A program made the position numbers and the translations under genes. DNA of 64,000 nt from Acidimicrobiia bacterium (GTDB lineage Bacteria; Actinomycetota; Acidimicrobiia; Spongiisociales; ZC4RG35), in assembly GCA_028284765.1 (NCBI GenBank), contig JANQRA010000010.1, positions 1-64,000 of the forward strand, given 5' to 3'. How positions within the stretch are numbered: the first letter of the stretch is position 1; the number at the start of each line of letters is the position of its first letter. This document shows, piece by piece, positions 38,161 through 49,485 of this stretch. Below the pieces are notes generated by a model. The model had not been told where the DNA came from and ran no database searches. It saw nothing but the letters and a program-made list of their open reading frames with translations.

Positions 38161-38207
38161 GTATTCGATCCGATATCAGCCATATATGGCGATATGAACC
38201 CCGGGTT
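38161..38207 (-). repeat. Palindromic repeat family R1, copy d (47 bp, inverted)
   Basis: gtattcgatccgatatcagccatatatggcgatatgaaccccgggtt. Confidence 0.85.
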
Positions 38208-38213
38208 GCTGAA

Positions 38214-39742
<1,529 letters not shown>

Positions 39743-39746
<4 letters not shown>

Positions 39747-41200
39747 TTACTCCCGAGATCAGCTGGATCGCGATTTTTCCCGAGCTGCTTCTCGCCTTGG
39801 GTGCGGCAGGTGTCCTTCTGGTCGAGGTCCAGTGGAAGCCAGACAAGTCGGTGCTGGGCACGATCGCAGCCGGCTCCGTCGTCTTCGCAGCTGCCTTCAC
39901 AGTCCTGCAGTGGGTTGACGCCTCAGACGCTGTCGAGGCCGGAGCTGTCGGTGACCTCGTCGCTTTCTCTGGAATGGTGCTGATGGACGGCATGGCCATC
40001 TTCGGCCGGTTTGTGATCCTCGCTGTCACCGGGTTCGGGATCATGGCCGGCTGGCGCTACATCGAGTCACTGGGCCGGAGGAGCGCAGAGGCGATTGCTC
40101 TGGTGTTACTGGCTTCGGCCGGATTCTCGATCATGGTCGCGTCGAACAACCTCGTGATGATGTTCCTGGGGTTGGAGGTCGGCTCGATCGCCCTGTATGT
40201 GCTGGCCGGCATGTCGCGGGAGCGGGTGAGGTCGGACGAGGCGGCGATCAAATACTTCTTGCTCGGCTCCTTCGCCTCTGCGGTCTTCATCTACGGCGTC
40301 GCCCTTCTCTATGCGGGCACCGGGCAGTTTGAGGTTCTCGCCATTCGGCAGTTCCTGTCCGACACGCTGCTTCTATCCCCGGCCGTCGCACTGATTGGAA
40401 CTGCCCTCGTAATTGTCGGCCTTGGGTTCAAGGTTTCCGCCGCACCGTTCCACTCTTGGGCTCCGGACGTGTATCAAGGCGCTCCTTCGGGTCTCGTGGG
40501 TTACATGGCCGCCATAGCCAAGATCGCCGGCTTCGTCGCCATAGCGAGGATTCTTCTGACGGGGCTCTCGGAATTTGAGCTCAATTGGCTTCCGATCGTC
40601 GCTGGAATAGCGGCTCTTTCGATGCTCCTGGGTTCGATGGTCGCCCTGGTGCAGGGAGACGTGCGCCGGATGCTTGCCTATTCGGGTGTCGCTCACGCCG
40701 GATTCATCATGACGGGCGTGGTCGGGGCTTCGACCTCAGGAATCCTGTTCTATCTGGCCGTCTATGCCCTACAGCTTGTCGGGGCGTTTGCTGTCGTGTC
40801 AGCCGTCAGTGGTCCCGCCAACGCCGGCTCTGAGATCGACGACTATCGCGGATTGTCAACGCGGTCTCCGATGCTGGCTCTCTCATTCGCCGTGATCCTC
40901 CTTGGAATGGCCGGTCTGCCGTTGACCTCAGGATTCATCGCGAAATTCGGGGTGTTCGCCTCGGCGTGGTCCACCGGATATGAATGGCTCGTCATCGTCG
41001 CCGTTCTGGCATCGGTGATTGCCTTTGCTTTCTATCTGAGAATCATCGTTGTCATGTTCATGACTGACGATGAGGGCGACGATCTGCCGGTTCCCGGGAC
41101 CTTGAGGTGGGTGCTCGGTGTCGCAGTGGTCACGACGATCGTGTGGGGTGTCCTGCCAGGTTCTCTGCTGAGGGCGGCCACGGATGCGCTACCTCTTTAG
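39743..41200 (+). CDS. nuoN: NADH-quinone oxidoreductase subunit N (operon 1)
   Basis: FHSWAPDVYQGAPSGLVGYMAAIAKIAGF, MLAYSGVAHAGFIM. Confidence 0.93.
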
Positions 41201-42344
41201 ATACGGAGCCGTTGCCCTAGTCGCGATCCTGTCAGTTCTCTTGATGGATGCTCCGGTCTCGGCAGCGGAAACGTCCAACTCGGAATCAGTGATCATCCCG
41301 ACTGACGATGTCCTGGAGGACGATCTTTATGCCGGGGCGATCCGTGTCATCGTTGACGGAACCCTCGACGGAGACTTGATCGCCTTTGCGGGTGAAGAGG
41401 TGGTGATCAACGGTGTGGTGACCGGGTCTGTCTTCGCTATGACACCATCAGTAGTCGTTAACGGTCGTGTGGATGGATCACTTCGTGCCTCAGGTGGCGA
41501 GGTCGTGGTCAGCGGTGAGGTGGGCCGTGACGTGGTTGTCGCCGGGTTCGCACTAAGCCTTACCTCGGAGTCGAACGTCACCGGTGATGTTGTGGCTTGG
41601 GTCTGGTCCGGAGAAGCACTCGGCTCGATAGGAGGAGACCTCGGTGGATCCTTCAACAGTCTCGATGTGGCCGGCCAGGTCGATGGCGATATCGAAGTCT
41701 CGGTTTCTCAACTGAGGGTTGTCGAACAGCTGGTTGTCGGGGGCGATCTCGGCTATCGCTCGGCGTCGGACGCTGAGGGCCTGGAGTTGGCTGAAGTCGG
41801 CGGGGCGACAGTCAAGGAGACTCCGCTGCCCCCCAACATTCGGGTTCGGGCGCTGGGGTTCATGGCCCGCTTCATGGTCGTTCTGTTCCTGACAACGACG
41901 GCGCTGGCGGTTGCCTATGGATGGCCAAGCCAGACCAATCGGGCTGTGTCGATGGTCGGATCGAGACCGGCCCGTTCGTGGCTGACCGGCTTGGCTCTGC
42001 TGTTGACCCCGGTGTTTGTGGCGGCCATCGGTGCGTTGATTTTCAACCTCGCCCCGGCGTCTGCTGCGTTCCCACTTCTGCTGATCATTGCGCCAGTGGT
42101 GTTGGCGCTCTTCGGGGTTGTCTTCGCTCTGCTTCTCGTCGCCGGAATACCAGCCGTCGCCTGGCTGGCTGGCGTCCTCTTCAAGAAGGCAGACCTCTAC
42201 GGCGCGATCCTCATCGGGGGCCTCGGAGCCGGGCTCCTCTGGTACCTCCCGATCCTGGGCGTACTGGTACCCCTGGCGGTGCTCCCGCTCGGGCTAGGTG
42301 CCTGGGTCCTGAGCCGGTCTCAGGAGACGGCAGCGGTCGGCTGA
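41184..42344 (+). CDS. Bactofilin-like repeat domain plus multi-TM membrane protein
   Basis: Signal peptide, repeated GxxxGDxxxxxxxVxxxGxVxG pattern, C-terminal TM helices. Confidence 0.65.
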   Translation: MRYLFRYGAVALVAILSVLLMDAPVSAAETSNSESVIIPTDDVLEDDLYAGAIRVIVDGTLDGDLIAFAGEEVVINGVVTGSVFAMTPSVVVNGRVDGSLRASGGEVVVSGEVGRDVVVAGFALSLTSESNVTGDVVAWVWSGEALGSIGGDLGGSFNSLDVAGQVDGDIEVSVSQLRVVEQLVVGGDLGYRSASDAEGLELAEVGGATVKETPLPPNIRVRALGFMARFMVVLFLTTTALAVAYGWPSQTNRAVSMVGSRPARSWLTGLALLLTPVFVAAIGALIFNLAPASAAFPLLLIIAPVVLALFGVVFALLLVAGIPAVAWLAGVLFKKADLYGAILIGGLGAGLLWYLPILGVLVPLAVLPLGLGAWVLSRSQETAAVG

Positions 42345-42502
42345 GCCTGGTCTTCTGGAAGGTTCGACTTCGAGAATTCGATCTGCACGTGTCCACACGT
42401 GTCGCACACTGAACGACCGATCCCCGCGTGAACGGTTCTGGTCATCGTGTCGTGTCGGCAACTCTGCATCGATCGCATTCGCTTGCGGTATTTGGCAGTC
42501 AT
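42320..42502 (-). CDS. Mini zinc-ribbon-like protein (60 aa)
   Basis: SCRHDTM...RSVCDTCGHVQIEF. Confidence 0.5.
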   Translation of the reverse strand: MTAKYRKRMRSMQSCRHDTMTRTVHAGIGRSVCDTCGHVQIEFSKSNLPEDQAQPTAAVS

Positions 42503-42569
42503 ACCTATGAGATCGGCAAGCCCGGTGTTGAAACTTGGGGGTCATTCGCATTCAGCCCCGAGTGTCTAG

Positions 42570-42743
42570 TCACGTGATCTGGCGGAGTTGTTCCTGCTCC
42601 TCGGCGAAGACGTCGTATAGGAAATCAACCGTGACGGCACCACATCGTTGGCAGACGGTGCGGCGCAGACCAGCGGTCTCCAGACTCTTCTTCTTGCGGT
42701 GCCGACACTCGATTCGCTCATGGCGGCCGCGTTTTGGACTCAT
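42570..42743 (-). CDS. Mini zinc-ribbon-like protein (57 aa), paralogue of 42320-42502
   Basis: MSPKRGRHERIECRHRKKKSLETAGLRRTVCQRCGAVTVDFLYDVFAEEQEQLRQIT; too short for the ORF track. Confidence 0.5.
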   Translation of the reverse strand: MSPKRGRHERIECRHRKKKSLETAGLRRTVCQRCGAVTVDFLYDVFAEEQEQLRQIT

Positions 42744-42800
42744 GCCACGTTGATCGGCTTCGGCCGTTTGCGGCTGTTTGGGCCAGACGACCCAAGTTGG

Positions 42801-43163
42801 TCAGACGGTCTGAACTGCCTTCTGCAGTTGGCCGACCAATTGGTCCTTTTTGACCAGTCCCGAGTGCCTGAACCTCTGCCGAACACCTTTCCCGGTGGGT
42901 GTTACGAGGATGAATGTCGGTGTTGACTTGACCTTGAACATCGCAAAAAGGTCGGGGACGTGCTCGACGTTGACCTTGAGGACCACCGCTTCATCTTGAA
43001 ATTCGTCCGCGAGCTCGTTGACGATCCCGTCCATGACCTGACAGGGGCCGCAGTTGTACTTCATGAAGTCCACAAAGACCGGCTTGCCTGAGGCCAGCGC
43101 CTCTTCAAAAGCGTCCATGCTCTTCACTTGTTGCGCTTTGACGCGCTTCTTGAATAGCGCCAT
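42801..43163 (-). CDS. Thioredoxin family protein
   Basis: VFVDFMKYNCGPCQVMDGIV, VKSTPTFILV. Confidence 0.85.
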   Translation of the reverse strand: MALFKKRVKAQQVKSMDAFEEALASGKPVFVDFMKYNCGPCQVMDGIVNELADEFQDEAVVLKVNVEHVPDLFAMFKVKSTPTFILVTPTGKGVRQRFRHSGLVKKDQLVGQLQKAVQTV

Positions 43164-43233
43164 GGCTCACATTCTCTGTGCTGAGTTGGCCAACGCCTAA
43201 TCGTTTGTCGTTGTTCCGGCTTAGTGTCTCGGT

Positions 43234-44235
43234 GTGGCTCCACTCGACGTCTTCGATCGCGGCTTGCGAGATCTCCGAATCTCGGTGACCGACCGGTGCA
43301 ACTTTCGTTGTACCTACTGCATGCCCAAAGAGGTGTTCGGACCGGGCTACGAATTCCTCCCACGCGACCAACTCCTCTCATTTGAGGAGATCACCCACGT
43401 CGTCGAGCGGTTCGTGGAGAGGGGAGTCAACAAGGTTCGAATCACCGGCGGTGAACCACTATTGCGTAGGGAGATCGAAGGCTTGGTGTCGATGATCAGC
43501 GCAATCGAAGGCGTGGACGATCTGACCCTGACCTCAAACGCCTCGCTCCTTGCCCGCAAGGCAGAAGGGCTTAAGCAGGCAGGTCTGGATCGGGTAACGG
43601 TCAGTCTGGACGCCCTCGATGACCCGACGTTCCAGGCGATGAACGATGTCGGCTTTCCCGTTGCAACAGTCCTCGAAGCAATAGAGGTCGCCTCGGGGGT
43701 TGGACTCGGCCCGATAAAGGTCAACGCTGTGATCAAGCGAGGTGTCAACGAGCACGCAATCGTCGATATGGCGGAGCACTTTCGAAACAGTGGCCACATC
43801 GTCCGGTTCATCGAGTTCATGGATGTGGGGAACACCAACGGCTGGAGGCTGGACGACGTGGTTCCAGCAGCGGAAATGATCGAGTCGATCAATCAGCGGT
43901 TCCCCCTCGAGCCCGTCCCGCCGAACTACCCGGGAGAGGTTGCCAACCGGTTTCGCTACCTCGATGGATCCGGAGAGGTGGGGGTGATCGCTTCAGTTAC
44001 TCAGCCGTTCTGTGGCAGTTGCACCCGTGCCCGGGTATCCGCTGAAGGGAGTCTCTACACCTGCCTCTTCGCGTCCGAGGGCACGAGTCTCCGCGATGCC
44101 CTGAGAGCGGGTGAGGATCTAGGACAGGTCATCGACGAGGTTTGGGGCAAGCGTGACGATCGTTACTCGGCGATCAGGTCGTCTAACACGTCGCGACTGT
44201 CTGTACCCGTCGAGATGTCCTACATCGGTGGCTAG
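43234..44235 (+). CDS. moaA: GTP 3',8-cyclase (molybdenum cofactor biosynthesis protein A)
   Basis: LRISVTDRCNFRCTYCMPKE, ITGGEPLLRREI, FCGSCTRARVSAEGSLYTCLF. Confidence 0.95.
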   Translation: MAPLDVFDRGLRDLRISVTDRCNFRCTYCMPKEVFGPGYEFLPRDQLLSFEEITHVVERFVERGVNKVRITGGEPLLRREIEGLVSMISAIEGVDDLTLTSNASLLARKAEGLKQAGLDRVTVSLDALDDPTFQAMNDVGFPVATVLEAIEVASGVGLGPIKVNAVIKRGVNEHAIVDMAEHFRNSGHIVRFIEFMDVGNTNGWRLDDVVPAAEMIESINQRFPLEPVPPNYPGEVANRFRYLDGSGEVGVIASVTQPFCGSCTRARVSAEGSLYTCLFASEGTSLRDALRAGEDLGQVIDEVWGKRDDRYSAIRSSNTSRLSVPVEMSYIGG

Positions 44236-44253
44236 CTGCAAATCTGGCGACGA

Positions 44254-44673
44254 ATGAAGACCGCACTTGCCATATCGATTGCTGCGTTGACGCTGGCTGC
44301 CTGGGGTGGGCGCATCGGGTTGTTGACTGAGGGTGAGGCTGGTCTCTGGGACTGGATTCGAATCGGCGGCAGCCTGGCGATCGGCTTGTTCACTGCTGTC
44401 GCTTTGCTCGTACCGGCTCTGGAGTCGGTCCGGAGCCCTGCGCTCGTTGTCTTCGCCGTATGGAGTGTTGTGCTTTGGGGGCGGGCATTGATCGTCAACT
44501 GGGCAGGATCAGGCTCGCTCCCCTTCAAGCTGGTCCACACGGTCCTCGCTGCCGCCTTCTTTGCTTTGGCGGTTTGGGCTTGGTCCACGAGCACCGGAGG
44601 CGACCTTGTATCCAGCCCAGATGAAGCTAACGGCCAACAGCAGGGACACGGCGAAACCGCTGGCCTCGCCTAA
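44254..44673 (+). CDS. YrdB/DUF2568-like membrane protein
   Basis: Four-TM small protein; 3' end overlaps convergent ORF. Confidence 0.5.
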   Translation: MKTALAISIAALTLAAWGGRIGLLTEGEAGLWDWIRIGGSLAIGLFTAVALLVPALESVRSPALVVFAVWSVVLWGRALIVNWAGSGSLPFKLVHTVLAAAFFALAVWAWSTSTGGDLVSSPDEANGQQQGHGETAGLA

Positions 44674-45240
44674 CGCCAACCCTGTGCCGCCCCACGCAGC
44701 GGCACCCGTGCCCAGCAGAATCAAGGCGTTGCCCCAAACGATTCGACGGTTCTTCTTCCAGAAGCGAATCAGGCTGACCAGAGCCAACACGATCAGGATT
44801 GTTGTCCCAGTTGCGCCACCGATGATTGCAAAGAGCCTGGGCCCAAAACCCGAAGCGAACATGTCGTGCGGTATCCCACCGTCGGGAAGGGGTCGTTCGA
44901 AAGGAACTGTCAGGGTGAGCGTGGTGGCGATGGCCGTAATGGCACCGATCGCGATGGTCATGATGTGACCCGCTCGTTTGCCTACGACCAGGAACATCGA
45001 GCCCAGGGCCAGGAGTGGGATGTTGAGGACCCCGCCGAACAGGAAGAAGGTTCTGTAGACGGGGCCCGTCCAGCCCCACGTGACGCCGATGAAGAGACAC
45101 CAAGTTGCGATGGCAAAGAGAGTTATTCCGAGCGCGTACGCCGCGATGTGTGGTCTCGGCCGCTTCCGGTAGTCGCGCCACAGGTCGGCTGCGAAGGCCG
45201 CAGCCGCGATACCGGCTGCCGCTGCAAACACGCTGTCCAT
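44509..45240 (-). CDS. Multi-TM membrane protein of unknown function
   Basis: Several TM segments; adjacent to iron ABC operon. Confidence 0.55.
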   Translation of the reverse strand: MDSVFAAAAGIAAAAFAADLWRDYRKRPRPHIAAYALGITLFAIATWCLFIGVTWGWTGPVYRTFFLFGGVLNIPLLALGSMFLVVGKRAGHIMTIAIGAITAIATTLTLTVPFERPLPDGGIPHDMFASGFGPRLFAIIGGATGTTILIVLALVSLIRFWKKNRRIVWGNALILLGTGAAAWGGTGLALGEASGFAVSLLLAVSFIWAGYKVASGARGPSPNRQSKEGGSEDRVDQLEGERA

Positions 45241-45251
45241 CGCTGCTGAGA

Positions 45252-46277
45252 TTAGGACTGTGCCGGGAACACCCGGGCATGCGTGGCCCGCACGCGAACC
45301 CGGTCTCCGGAAGTGTATGTGGGGCGAGGGCCGATCCTCGATCGGACCCGACCACCTCCGGGTAGAGCCACAGTGATCAGCTGGTCATGTCCGAAGAATT
45401 CGGTGTGATCGACTACAGCATTTGCGGCCTCACCAATCGACAGCAACACATCTTCTGGTCTCACCACCACCAGCACCGGGCCGCGGATGTCGGTCTTGAA
45501 TCTCCCTAGCGCCGTGTCTGCATACCCCCGGTGCCCGGTAGCGCTCATTACGTCTGCCTCACCCAGGAACTCCGCAACCCAGGGATCTGCAGGACGCGTG
45601 TACAAGGCCGCCGGAGTGTCGAACTGAACCACCTTTCCCTGGTGCATGACAGCGACAAGGTCCGAGGTAGCTAGTGCTTCCTCCTGGTCGTGTGTCACCA
45701 GGACCGCCGTTGCCCGGGCCTCGGCGAGGATGAGCTTCAACTCCCTCCGCACACGATCGCGAAGGCCGGCGTCGAGATTCGAAAACGGCTCGTCCAGAAG
45801 GATGACGTCCGGTTTCGGTGCGAGCGCCCTGGCAAGGGCGACACGTTGCTGCTGGCCCCCGGAAAGCTCAGCTGGCATGCGGGCACCGAGACCCGACAGC
45901 CCGACAAGGTCGAGTGTCTCTTCGACGCGTCCAGACTCCGGCGACTTGGGAAGCCCGTATGAGACATTCTTGGCCACCGTCATATGGGGAAAGAGGGCGT
46001 AGTCCTGAAACACCATTCCGACTCGTCGCTTCTCAGGAGCGACAAAAACGCCGTCGCCGAGAACCTTTCGCCCCCGTATCTCGACACTTCCTTCTGCATG
46101 CTCGAAACCGGCAATCACTCGCAACGCAGTTGTCTTGCCGCAGCCAGACGGGCCGAGCAGCGTCAAGAGGCTGCCGTCCCAAACGTCGAGGTTGAAGTCG
46201 TCCAGAGCGAGCACATCGCCGTACGACTTTCTCAGGGCTCTCGCCCGGATTGTGAGTCTGTCAGGTGCTGAGGTCAC
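45252..46277 (-). CDS. ABC transporter ATP-binding protein, FbpC-like (Fe3+)
   Basis: LLGPSGCGKTTALRVIAGFE, LSGGQQQRVALARALAPKPDVILLDEPFSNLD. Confidence 0.9.
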   Translation of the reverse strand: MTSAPDRLTIRARALRKSYGDVLALDDFNLDVWDGSLLTLLGPSGCGKTTALRVIAGFEHAEGSVEIRGRKVLGDGVFVAPEKRRVGMVFQDYALFPHMTVAKNVSYGLPKSPESGRVEETLDLVGLSGLGARMPAELSGGQQQRVALARALAPKPDVILLDEPFSNLDAGLRDRVRRELKLILAEARATAVLVTHDQEEALATSDLVAVMHQGKVVQFDTPAALYTRPADPWVAEFLGEADVMSATGHRGYADTALGRFKTDIRGPVLVVVRPEDVLLSIGEAANAVVDHTEFFGHDQLITVALPGGGRVRSRIGPRPTYTSGDRVRVRATHARVFPAQS

Positions 46278-47853
46278 GTCGTGTCATCACCAAGAGTGGC
46301 ACGATCGAGACGGCAATGAGAGCCAGGCTTGCGGCGCTGGCCCGCGTGTAGAAGCCTTCCCCGGTCGAGCTCCAGATTCGGATGGCGAGAGTCTCAAAAC
46401 CGTTGGGTCTCAGCAGAAGCGTGGCTGGCAGTTCCTTCATGACCGAGAGGAACACCAGAGCGGCCCCAGCCAGTAGGCCCGGAGTGGTGATCGGGAGCGT
46501 CACACGCCGCAGGGTCTGGGTCCACGACCTGCCCAGACCTCTCGAAGCGTCTTCGAGGTCTGGGGAGGATCGCGCAAGCGCGTCCTGGATTGGACCCACC
46601 GCTTGAGCAAGGAACATGCCCATGTAAGCGATGAGCAGGAGTGCCACGGTTTGGTATAGGGGGCGCATGTATTGCAAGGCGAACGCCACAAATGCGACAC
46701 CCACGGTGATGTGTGGCAGCGAATACGCCGCCCACACCGAAGTGTCAACCAGCGCAGATGCTTTGGCCCTCCGCCACGTCGTCACCATTGCCATGGGAAA
46801 GGCAGCGACAACGGCAAGCAGGGCCGCGGCCACACTCACGCTCAGTGACCTTCCGACTTCGGACCAGAGCCCGGTGACCTCGTTGCCGGCACCGATCCCA
46901 CGCACCAGCCAGTAGCCAAGAACCATGGCCGGCATGAGAAGGGAGAATGCCACATAGGTTCCGAGCAAGCCCTGGCCCAGGGTCCTCCCGGCCGTTCCGA
47001 GTTCGATATCACGTCGTGCGCGTCGGGAGGAGGAAGCGGTATACGAAGCACGTGACCGTGTCCTGCGCTCGATGAGGAGGATGACGAGTGCCAGGACCAT
47101 CAAGACCACCGAGAGGGTGGCTGCAGGTCGCCGGTCGATCTGGCCTGCGTAGAGGGTGTAGATCGCCCTAGTGAACGTGTCGAAACGCAACAGTGACACG
47201 GCACCAAAGTCAGAGATTGTGTAGAGCCCGATCATCAGGCCGGCTGAGACCAACGCCGGGCGGAGCTGGGGGAGAGTGACCGTGAAGAAGGCTCTGGTCT
47301 GACTTGCGCCTAGGCCGAGGGCCGCTTCTTCAGTGGCGGGATCGATTCCCCGTAGCGAGGGGGTCACGATCAGGTGTGCCATCGGCGCGAGAAAAACTGA
47401 CAGGGCGAGCCAAGCTCCGGTGAACCCGTAAGGGGTGGGGATTTCGATACCAAACCAAGAGTCGATCAAGCCCCCAGGTCCCGTAGCTCCGATGATCGTC
47501 AATGCCGCCATGTAGGACGGGATCACGAGAGGCAGTGCGACAAGGATCGACCAGGCCCTCCGGCCTCTGAGATTCGTTCGGGTCGTCAGCCACGCGGTCC
47601 CGATCCCGATTGCCAAAGCGGTTGCGGTGACGGCGACGGAGAGGGCGAGTGTGCCGAGCATCAGTTCCACAAGTCGCCCTATGGGCACGGTGGAGACAGC
47701 TCCATCGGAAACGACCTGCCAGCCGAGAGTGATCGGCGGGATCAGCGCCGGGAGCAGTACAACGGCGGTTGCTGACCACCATCCCCATCCCTTGCGGTAA
47801 GAGGTCCGGCGGGTTGTCCGCCGTTGAGGCCTGGTGGCCAGCCCAGCCGTCAC
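46261..47853 (-). CDS. ABC transporter permease, FbpB-like (fused two-domain)
   Basis: Two BPD permease regions, EAALGLGASQTRAFFTVTLPQLRPAL and DASRGLGRSWTQTLRRVTLPITTPGLL. Confidence 0.9.
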   Translation of the reverse strand: MTAGLATRPQRRTTRRTSYRKGWGWWSATAVVLLPALIPPITLGWQVVSDGAVSTVPIGRLVELMLGTLALSVAVTATALAIGIGTAWLTTRTNLRGRRAWSILVALPLVIPSYMAALTIIGATGPGGLIDSWFGIEIPTPYGFTGAWLALSVFLAPMAHLIVTPSLRGIDPATEEAALGLGASQTRAFFTVTLPQLRPALVSAGLMIGLYTISDFGAVSLLRFDTFTRAIYTLYAGQIDRRPAATLSVVLMVLALVILLIERRTRSRASYTASSSRRARRDIELGTAGRTLGQGLLGTYVAFSLLMPAMVLGYWLVRGIGAGNEVTGLWSEVGRSLSVSVAAALLAVVAAFPMAMVTTWRRAKASALVDTSVWAAYSLPHITVGVAFVAFALQYMRPLYQTVALLLIAYMGMFLAQAVGPIQDALARSSPDLEDASRGLGRSWTQTLRRVTLPITTPGLLAGAALVFLSVMKELPATLLLRPNGFETLAIRIWSSTGEGFYTRASAASLALIAVSIVPLLVMTRRDLST

Positions 47854-47856
47854 GAT

Positions 47857-48840
47857 CTAGACCAGTCCGGCCTCAGCTACGAGCCGGGTGGCGTCGTCGA
47901 GAACGTCCGCCAGTTCGGAAAGGTCGATGTCCGGCGCGTTTATCTCGTCGATGCGGGGTAGGCCCTCCGGAGGACTGACGTCGCCCACCAATGGGAATTC
48001 GAAGGTCTCGTCTGCGAAGTACTGCTGGGCCGCATCCGAAAGCAGGTATGTGACGAACTCCAGCGCCTCTTCAGATTGCTCCGACCCGTCGATGATTCCA
48101 ACGCCCGCTGGCATAACGAGCGATCCGACGTCTCCAGCCGGGATGAACCAGTTCTCAGCAGAGTTGCCCTCGCCTTCGGCGCGCAGTCTGAGGAGGTAGT
48201 AGTGGTTGACGAGGCCTCCATCGACTTCACCCGCGTCAGCGGCAGCAACAATGGGGCTGTTCTTGGGGAACTCCTGCGGGTCGTTGTCGGCCAGGGCCTC
48301 GAGCCACTGGAGCGTGGCGTCTTCGCCTCGCTCCAAGATCATGGCGCTCACAAACGCGAGGAACGAACCGTTGGTCGGAGCGACGCCTACTTCACCTGCC
48401 CATCGCGGGTCTGTGGCGTCGTCGATGGTCTGAGGGAGTTCGATCTGGGTGTCGGTGTTGTAGATGAATGTCCTCACCCGTCCCGATGTGCCCACCCAGC
48501 GACCATCTCGGTCTGCAAACTTGGGGTCGACCGAATCGAGGACGCTTTGGTCGAGTTGAGTCAGCATCTCGGCCACCGACCCCAGCGAGGCCGGGTCTTG
48601 TGCGTAGAAGACGTCGGCGTCCGTGGTGTCACCTTCCGCCAGCAGGGTTGCAGCGAGCTCCGGGGAGTCGCCGTATCTGACCTCGACCTCGATTCCTGTT
48701 TCGGCTTCAAACTCGTCGATCAGCGGTTGCACCAGCTCTTCACCGCGACCTGAATAGACCACCAAAGGTCCGTCGGATTCTGTCGTGCAGGCGGCAATGG
48801 TGAGCACAGCCAGAGCCGCAAGAGGGATGAGACGTTTCAA
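47857..48840 (-). CDS. Fe3+ ABC transporter substrate-binding protein, FbpA-like
   Basis: Lipoprotein signal AALAVLTIAACTTE; VVYSGRGEELVQPLIDEFE; TTG start with GGAGGA SD. Confidence 0.88.
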   Translation of the reverse strand: MKRLIPLAALAVLTIAACTTESDGPLVVYSGRGEELVQPLIDEFEAETGIEVEVRYGDSPELAATLLAEGDTTDADVFYAQDPASLGSVAEMLTQLDQSVLDSVDPKFADRDGRWVGTSGRVRTFIYNTDTQIELPQTIDDATDPRWAGEVGVAPTNGSFLAFVSAMILERGEDATLQWLEALADNDPQEFPKNSPIVAAADAGEVDGGLVNHYYLLRLRAEGEGNSAENWFIPAGDVGSLVMPAGVGIIDGSEQSEEALEFVTYLLSDAAQQYFADETFEFPLVGDVSPPEGLPRIDEINAPDIDLSELADVLDDATRLVAEAGLV

Positions 48841-48853
48841 TTCGATCCTCCGA

Positions 48854-48875
48854 GATCGTTTGGTACCTAACGATC
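48854..48875. promoter_or_regulatory. Near-perfect 22-bp palindrome, candidate iron-regulator operator
   Basis: GATCGTTtGGTACCtAACGATC immediately upstream of fbpA-like SD. Confidence 0.5.
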
Positions 48876-48888
48876 TTCAAAGGTATTA

Positions 48889-48906
48889 GCACTATGGCCG
48901 TAGTGC
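48889..48906. promoter_or_regulatory. Inverted repeat GCACTA-N6-TAGTGC in fbpA-ferritin divergent region
   Basis: GCACTAtggccgTAGTGC. Confidence 0.4.
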
Positions 48907-48983
48907 AAATGATTCTTGGGTGGGAATGTGGGAAGGTTGTGGCTCATTACCATTCGCGATTGCCCTAGATAGAAGAGGTCTAA

Positions 48984-49484
48984 ATGGAGATGTCCACCGA
49001 GCTCGCAGCAGCTTTCAACAAGCAGATAACCATGGAGCTGGCTTCGTCGACTGCCTACATGCAGATGGCGGCCTACTTTGATGCCGCGAATCTCACCGGC
49101 ATGTCTGCATGGATGCGTCACCAGTCCGACGAGGAGCGGGAACACGCTGAGCGCTTCTTGGAGTACGTGCTCGACCGTGGCAATCAAGTAGTGATCGGTG
49201 CCCAAGAGGCGCCACCGGCAGAGTTCTCTGGTGCTGCCGAGGTGTTCGCCAAGGCTCTCGAGCAAGAGGAAGCTGTCACCGCGTCGATCCATGATCTCTA
49301 TCGCCTGGCTACCGAAGCCGGCGATCTTGCATGTATTCCTTTCTTGCAGGAGTTCATCGAGGAACAACTGGAGGAAGAGTCGTCAGTCGGAACCATTCTC
49401 GACCGTGTGAGATTGGCGCAGGATCAGCCGGCGGCGCTCCTTCTCATTGACAGTCAGCTAGGCGAGCGCGACACCACCGAGTGA
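48984..49484 (+). CDS. Ferritin
   Basis: FNKQITMELASSTAYMQMAAYFD, MRHQSDEEREHAERFLEYV, FLQEFIEEQLEEE. Confidence 0.92.
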   Translation: MEMSTELAAAFNKQITMELASSTAYMQMAAYFDAANLTGMSAWMRHQSDEEREHAERFLEYVLDRGNQVVIGAQEAPPAEFSGAAEVFAKALEQEEAVTASIHDLYRLATEAGDLACIPFLQEFIEEQLEEESSVGTILDRVRLAQDQPAALLLIDSQLGERDTTE

Positions 49485-49485
49485 A

